A DNA stretch of 64,000 nucleotides, taken from contig NZ_CP009251.1 of NCBI RefSeq assembly GCF_001941345.1, positions 2,744,768 to 2,808,767 of the forward strand, read 5' to 3'. The notes beneath the pieces are model-generated. The model made no database searches. It was not told the origin of the DNA and saw only the letters and a program-made list of their open reading frames with translations. Position 1 is the stretch's first letter; each line of letters begins with the position of its first letter. The stretch is from Corynebacterium stationis. GTDB taxonomy: Bacteria > Actinomycetota > Actinomycetes > Mycobacteriales > Mycobacteriaceae. A program made the translations under genes and the position numbers. Positions 61,392-64,000 of the stretch are shown here, in pieces.

Positions 61392-62375
61392 TTAATTGTT
61401 GCCCTGCTTACGCTGCTTCTTAGTGCGGGTATCGCGCTTGCGAGCACCTGGCTTTGGCGCGGTGGTGCGCTTGAGCTCAATTTTTGCCTGCTCTTCTGCT
61501 TCTTCCTCGCGGTCCATGTGGTTATTGACCATGCGGGTCTGAACAAAGGTCCAGACGGTGTTGGATAGCATGTAGAACAACAGACCGATTGGCCAGATGA
61601 AGCCGGAGATAACCAGCATGCCGGGCATAACCCACAGCATCATCTTGCCCATCATCGCCATTTGCTGCTGCATCATCTCAGCATTTTGGCCCTGTGGAGC
61701 TTGGGTCTTGCCGGAGGCACGGCGTGCTTCCTGGCGGTCAAGCGACATGCGAGCATTCAGGTGAGTCAGAACTGCAATGATGATAATCAGCGGAACGATG
61801 ATGATCGCTGCTTGCAGAGTCGTGACATCCTGCAGAATTGGTGAGTTCAAACGCAGGTTTGCAACCAGTGGAACACCGAAGAGCTCGGCATCCAGGTAAG
61901 ACTGAACCTGTTCTGGATTGAAGAAGTAGTTACCAATTGAGCGGTTCATCTCAATGGACATTGGCTCACCCGCTGGGTGTCCAATGCCGCCTGCAACTGA
62001 GACGGTGCGGTCAAAGGAACGCAGAACGTGGAACAGACCAATAAACATTGGGACCTGCGCCAGCATCGGCAAGCAGCCTGCCATCGGACGCACCTTGGCG
62101 TCCTTGTAGACTTTCTGCATTTCTTCTGCTTGCTTGGTCTTGTCGTTGGCGTACTTGCTGCGTACCTCTTGCAGCCGTGGCTGCAATTCCTGCATCTTTC
62201 GCTGTGAACGCAGCGAAGTCAGGGTCGGCTTGACCATGATGGCCTTTAGGGTCCAGGTCAGCAAAACAATGGCCAGAATCCATGTGATGCCCGCAGCGGG
62301 GTCAAGCACAAGACTCAGTAGCCAATGCCAGCAGTACAGCACGAATGAAATCGGCCAATAAATGAAATTAAGCAC
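61392..62375 (-). CDS. yidC: membrane protein insertase YidC
   Basis: 327 residues with five membrane helices of the YidC/Oxa1 core (WHWLLSLVLDPAAGITWILAIVLLTWTLKAIMVKPTLTSL; the hydrophilic-groove Arg would be near TSLRSQRKMQELQP) and a basic C-terminal tail (KRTTAPKPGARKRDTRTKKQRKQ) typical for ribosome contact. Inserts membrane proteins with or without Sec. Often an R3H protein gene (jag) follows yidC in Actinobacteria; none is seen here. Confidence 0.95.
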   Translation of the reverse strand: MLNFIYWPISFVLYCWHWLLSLVLDPAAGITWILAIVLLTWTLKAIMVKPTLTSLRSQRKMQELQPRLQEVRSKYANDKTKQAEEMQKVYKDAKVRPMAGCLPMLAQVPMFIGLFHVLRSFDRTVSVAGGIGHPAGEPMSIEMNRSIGNYFFNPEQVQSYLDAELFGVPLVANLRLNSPILQDVTTLQAAIIIVPLIIIIAVLTHLNARMSLDRQEARRASGKTQAPQGQNAEMMQQQMAMMGKMMLWVMPGMLVISGFIWPIGLLFYMLSNTVWTFVQTRMVNNHMDREEEAEEQAKIELKRTTAPKPGARKRDTRTKKQRKQGNN

Positions 62376-62411
62376 TGGGGATTGGTTTCCTCAACTGATC
62401 GATAAAATGTG

Positions 62412-62687
62412 TTACTTCTTCGGCACCGGGTCAAACCCGCCCGGATGCCACGGACCGCATTTGACCAGCCTAGCCGCAGCTAAACCAGCTCCGCGTACCG
62501 CACCATGAACAGAAACCGCTTCGAGTGCATAGGCACTACATGTTGGTTCGAAGCGGCAGGTTGACACCGTCTTTAGCGGGGACACGTGCTTTTGATAGAA
62601 GCGTACCGCTTTTACCAAAGGTTTTGCTGCGCCACGAGGCCTTGGGATTTCTTCGCCGTCGGAATTGAAATAGACATCCCCGCTCAT
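62412..62687 (-). CDS. yidD: membrane protein insertion efficiency factor YidD
   Basis: 91 residues, YidD family: VRFYQKHVSPLKTVSTCRFEPTCSAYALEAVSVHG, RLVKCGPWHPGGFDPVP. Conserved three Cys in CRFEPTCS and KCGPW. Thought to aid YidC/Sec insertion. Starts immediately after the rnpA stop with no gap. Confidence 0.95.
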   Translation of the reverse strand: MSGDVYFNSDGEEIPRPRGAAKPLVKAVRFYQKHVSPLKTVSTCRFEPTCSAYALEAVSVHGAVRGAGLAAARLVKCGPWHPGGFDPVPKK

Positions 62688-63056
62688 TTAAGAACTCTTC
62701 TCAAGCTTCTTGCGAACCCGCTGCAAAGCGGAGCGCAGATCTTTTTCCAGTTCTGCGCTACTGGCTTGAGAACTTGGCGGCAATGCCCGAATAACAATGT
62801 CCAAATTTGCTGGTAGCTCATCCGCTAAGGCCATGCACACATGCCGAAGCCGCCGGGAAGTGCGGTGTCGAATCACAGCATTCCCAACGGCTTTAGAAAC
62901 AACCAAGCCGAACCGCGGACCAGTGGTCACGAGTTCGGCTTCAGAAGTTGTGTCGTAAGCATGCACGACAACAGTATGCGACCCCACGCGACGCCCACGC
63001 TTAATTGTCCGACGAAACTGTGTCGGCGAAGTGAGCTTGTTCGATGTGGGAAGCAC
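62688..63056 (-). CDS. rnpA: ribonuclease P protein component
   Basis: 122 residues, basic. Family pattern [24 protein letters not shown] near the start and the central RNA-binding stretch [21 protein letters not shown]. Assists the RNase P RNA in 5' tRNA maturation. GTG start 3 bases after the rpmH stop, the usual rpmH-rnpA coupling. Confidence 0.95.
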   Translation of the reverse strand: MLPTSNKLTSPTQFRRTIKRGRRVGSHTVVVHAYDTTSEAELVTTGPRFGLVVSKAVGNAVIRHRTSRRLRHVCMALADELPANLDIVIRALPPSSQASSAELEKDLRSALQRVRKKLEKSS

Positions 63057-63059
63057 GGA

Positions 63060-63203
63060 TTAAGCAGTCAGCTTTGCGCGACCCTTCTTGCGGCGAGCCG
63101 CAACGATGGCACGACCCGCACGGGTGGACATACGGGTACGGAAGCCGTGCTTACGAGCACGACGACGGTTATTTGGCTGGAATGTACGCTTTCCCTTTGC
63201 CAC
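63060..63203 (-). CDS. rpmH: 50S ribosomal protein L34
   Basis: 47 residues, highly basic: [20 protein letters not shown] at the start. GTG start with GAGGAG upstream; the open frame extending to 63362 is non-coding. First gene of the minus-strand cluster beside the origin. Confidence 0.97.
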   Translation of the reverse strand: MAKGKRTFQPNNRRRARKHGFRTRMSTRAGRAIVAARRKKGRAKLTA

Positions 63204-63627
63204 GATATTCTCCTCTAGGTTCACCGGGCTAGGCATACAAGGCACACCAAGCCCGTAAAAAAATTTACAAATGTGGGTAGTTAACGTTTCACCACCGGTC
63301 AAGACTTCCTCGACAGCGCTAAAAAGAAGCGCTTTTCGACGAGTATTTTGCACACGGGGCAAGACACATACTCACGCACAGCCATATTGCTGCGATAGAC
63401 CATGACAGATTACGTGATTTGACGTGCATTAAACAAATCGACACACAGGGGTACCCGAAATTACAAAGATGTTTTTACCTGCTGGATAACGCCACTTTCA
63501 TGGGCTCATCCTGCGGCCTTGAACCTTCAGGATTTTGACACCGATTTCCTATCGCGCCAAAAGAAATCGCGAAAACGTACATCACTAGACAGCGGGTTCA
63601 AAAAACGGGTAAACATGAGTAATCAAC

Positions 63628-63782
63628 TTGTTCACAACCTAGGCGGTGATGTGGATAACTCTCAATTTACACTTTAGACTTAAGTCATTACTGCAGGTAA
63701 ATGCAAAATTTAAGGCTATTGGGAGTTATCCACACCCATAGACTAGGCTGTGGATAACCAATCTTTTCACACCTGTGGATAA
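63628..63782. promoter_or_regulatory. cluster of DnaA boxes
   Basis: Four perfect TTATCCACA boxes: 63650-63658 (minus), 63726-63734 (plus), 63749-63757 (minus), 63774-63782 (minus). A TTGTTCACA variant at 63628-63636 (plus) fits TTRTNCACA. Confidence 0.9.
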
Positions 63783-63896
63783 CTCTGTGGACTACAAGGT
63801 AGGCACCGAATTCCAACTGTGGAAAGTTCAGTGAGAAAATGAAATCTGGCTGTTAATGCATAAATTACAAGTTCTCCCACGGCTAGAGCCAGTACC

Positions 63897-63963
63897 TGCA
63901 CGTTAGTGCACATTGTGATCTAGGCAATAGTCGCGCAGCAGGCGCAAGCCTGCTCTTTTATTT
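63897..63963 (+). terminator. two hairpins before dnaA, the second terminator-like
   Basis: TGCAC-GTTA-GTGCA at 63897-63910, then AGCAGGC-GCAA-GCCTGCT at 63937-63954 followed by CTTTTATTT. The second has a GNRA-type loop and a U-rich tail, reading towards dnaA. Confidence 0.6.
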
Positions 63964-64000
63964 CTGTCCGTTTAACTATTTCAATGCAAAGGGCTTTGGT

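Larger units (their letters stand above)
63204..64000. other. oriC: chromosomal origin region oriC (dnaA upstream region)
   Basis: About 800 bp with no gene, between rpmH and (beyond the edge) dnaA, the standard bacterial arrangement. Contains five DnaA boxes clustered at 63628-63782 in AT-rich sequence, the rpmH promoter region on the left, and two hairpins on the right. The dnaA start itself is outside the window. The position of the unwinding element cannot be fixed from this. Confidence 0.9.

Noticed and set aside
63204..63362. N-terminal extension of the rpmH frame
   Set aside because: L34 is a 47-residue protein and a strong GAGGAG precedes the GTG at 63203.

Overview
The window is chromosomal DNA of a medium-GC Corynebacterium, read towards the replication origin at the right end. 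Three things support this: the order rpmH-rnpA-yidD-yidC-rsmG-parA-parB beside DnaA boxes; the actinobacterial blocks pcnA/NUDIX/DUF6049/murJ and sigM-trxB-trxA-cwlM; and close similarity to known corynebacterial proteins (AdhA, BrnFE, Pat, the trp operon). A C. stationis/ammoniagenes/casei-type species is my inference. I see no tRNA, rRNA, insertion sequence, prophage or CRISPR array.

Layout. 1-6180: catabolic cluster for an aromatic compound (aldehyde dehydrogenase cut by the window edge, GntR regulator, FAH-RraA fusion enzyme, MHS-type transporter, FAD phenol-type monooxygenase). 6266-11007: two tandem YhgE/Pip membrane proteins. 11057-13262: DJ-1/PfpI protein and a two-component flavin oxidoreductase pair. 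13486-20378: aromatic aminotransferase, 2-keto acid decarboxylase with a divergent PucR regulator, and a three-gene ABC importer. 20379-27964: trp operon trpL-E-G-D-CF-B-A with a classical attenuator. 28056-31273: dicarboxylate/amino acid symporter, SdpI-like protein, and an AdhA-type alcohol dehydrogenase that has lost two zinc-ligand cysteines. 31274-31977: 700 bp with no convincing gene. 31978-35810: lipoprotein, Crp/Fnr regulator, HMA metallochaperone and P1B ATPase; the last two are each preceded by an FNR-type box. 35920-40461: bile acid/sodium-type symporter, small unknown gene, brnFE, yqgE, pcnA. 40514-46825: NUDIX, DUF6049 and giant MurJ. 47141-54184: yceI, an asymmetric ABC exporter pair, a VOC protein and pepN. 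54344-57858: sigM, trxB, trxA, cwlM. 57946-63203: GNAT-like gene, parB, parA, rsmG, yidC, yidD, rnpA, rpmH. 63204-64000: oriC region; dnaA itself must lie just beyond the right edge.

How it fits together. ParA and ParB are encoded 3-5 kb from the origin, and six consensus or near-consensus parS sites are spread over the window. Five lie inside coding sequence and one forms the exact centre of a bidirectional terminator. The trp operon, its neighbouring ABC importer, the aromatic aminotransferase and the keto acid decarboxylase suggest a neighbourhood for making, importing and breaking down aromatic amino acids. The Fnr-type regulator, its two candidate boxes and its two metal-handling targets look like a self-contained regulon. 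The points most worth checking are the Fnr/CPG-ATPase unit, the degenerate alcohol dehydrogenase, the single-site ABC exporter, the parS-in-terminator, and the leader upstream of the ABC importer.
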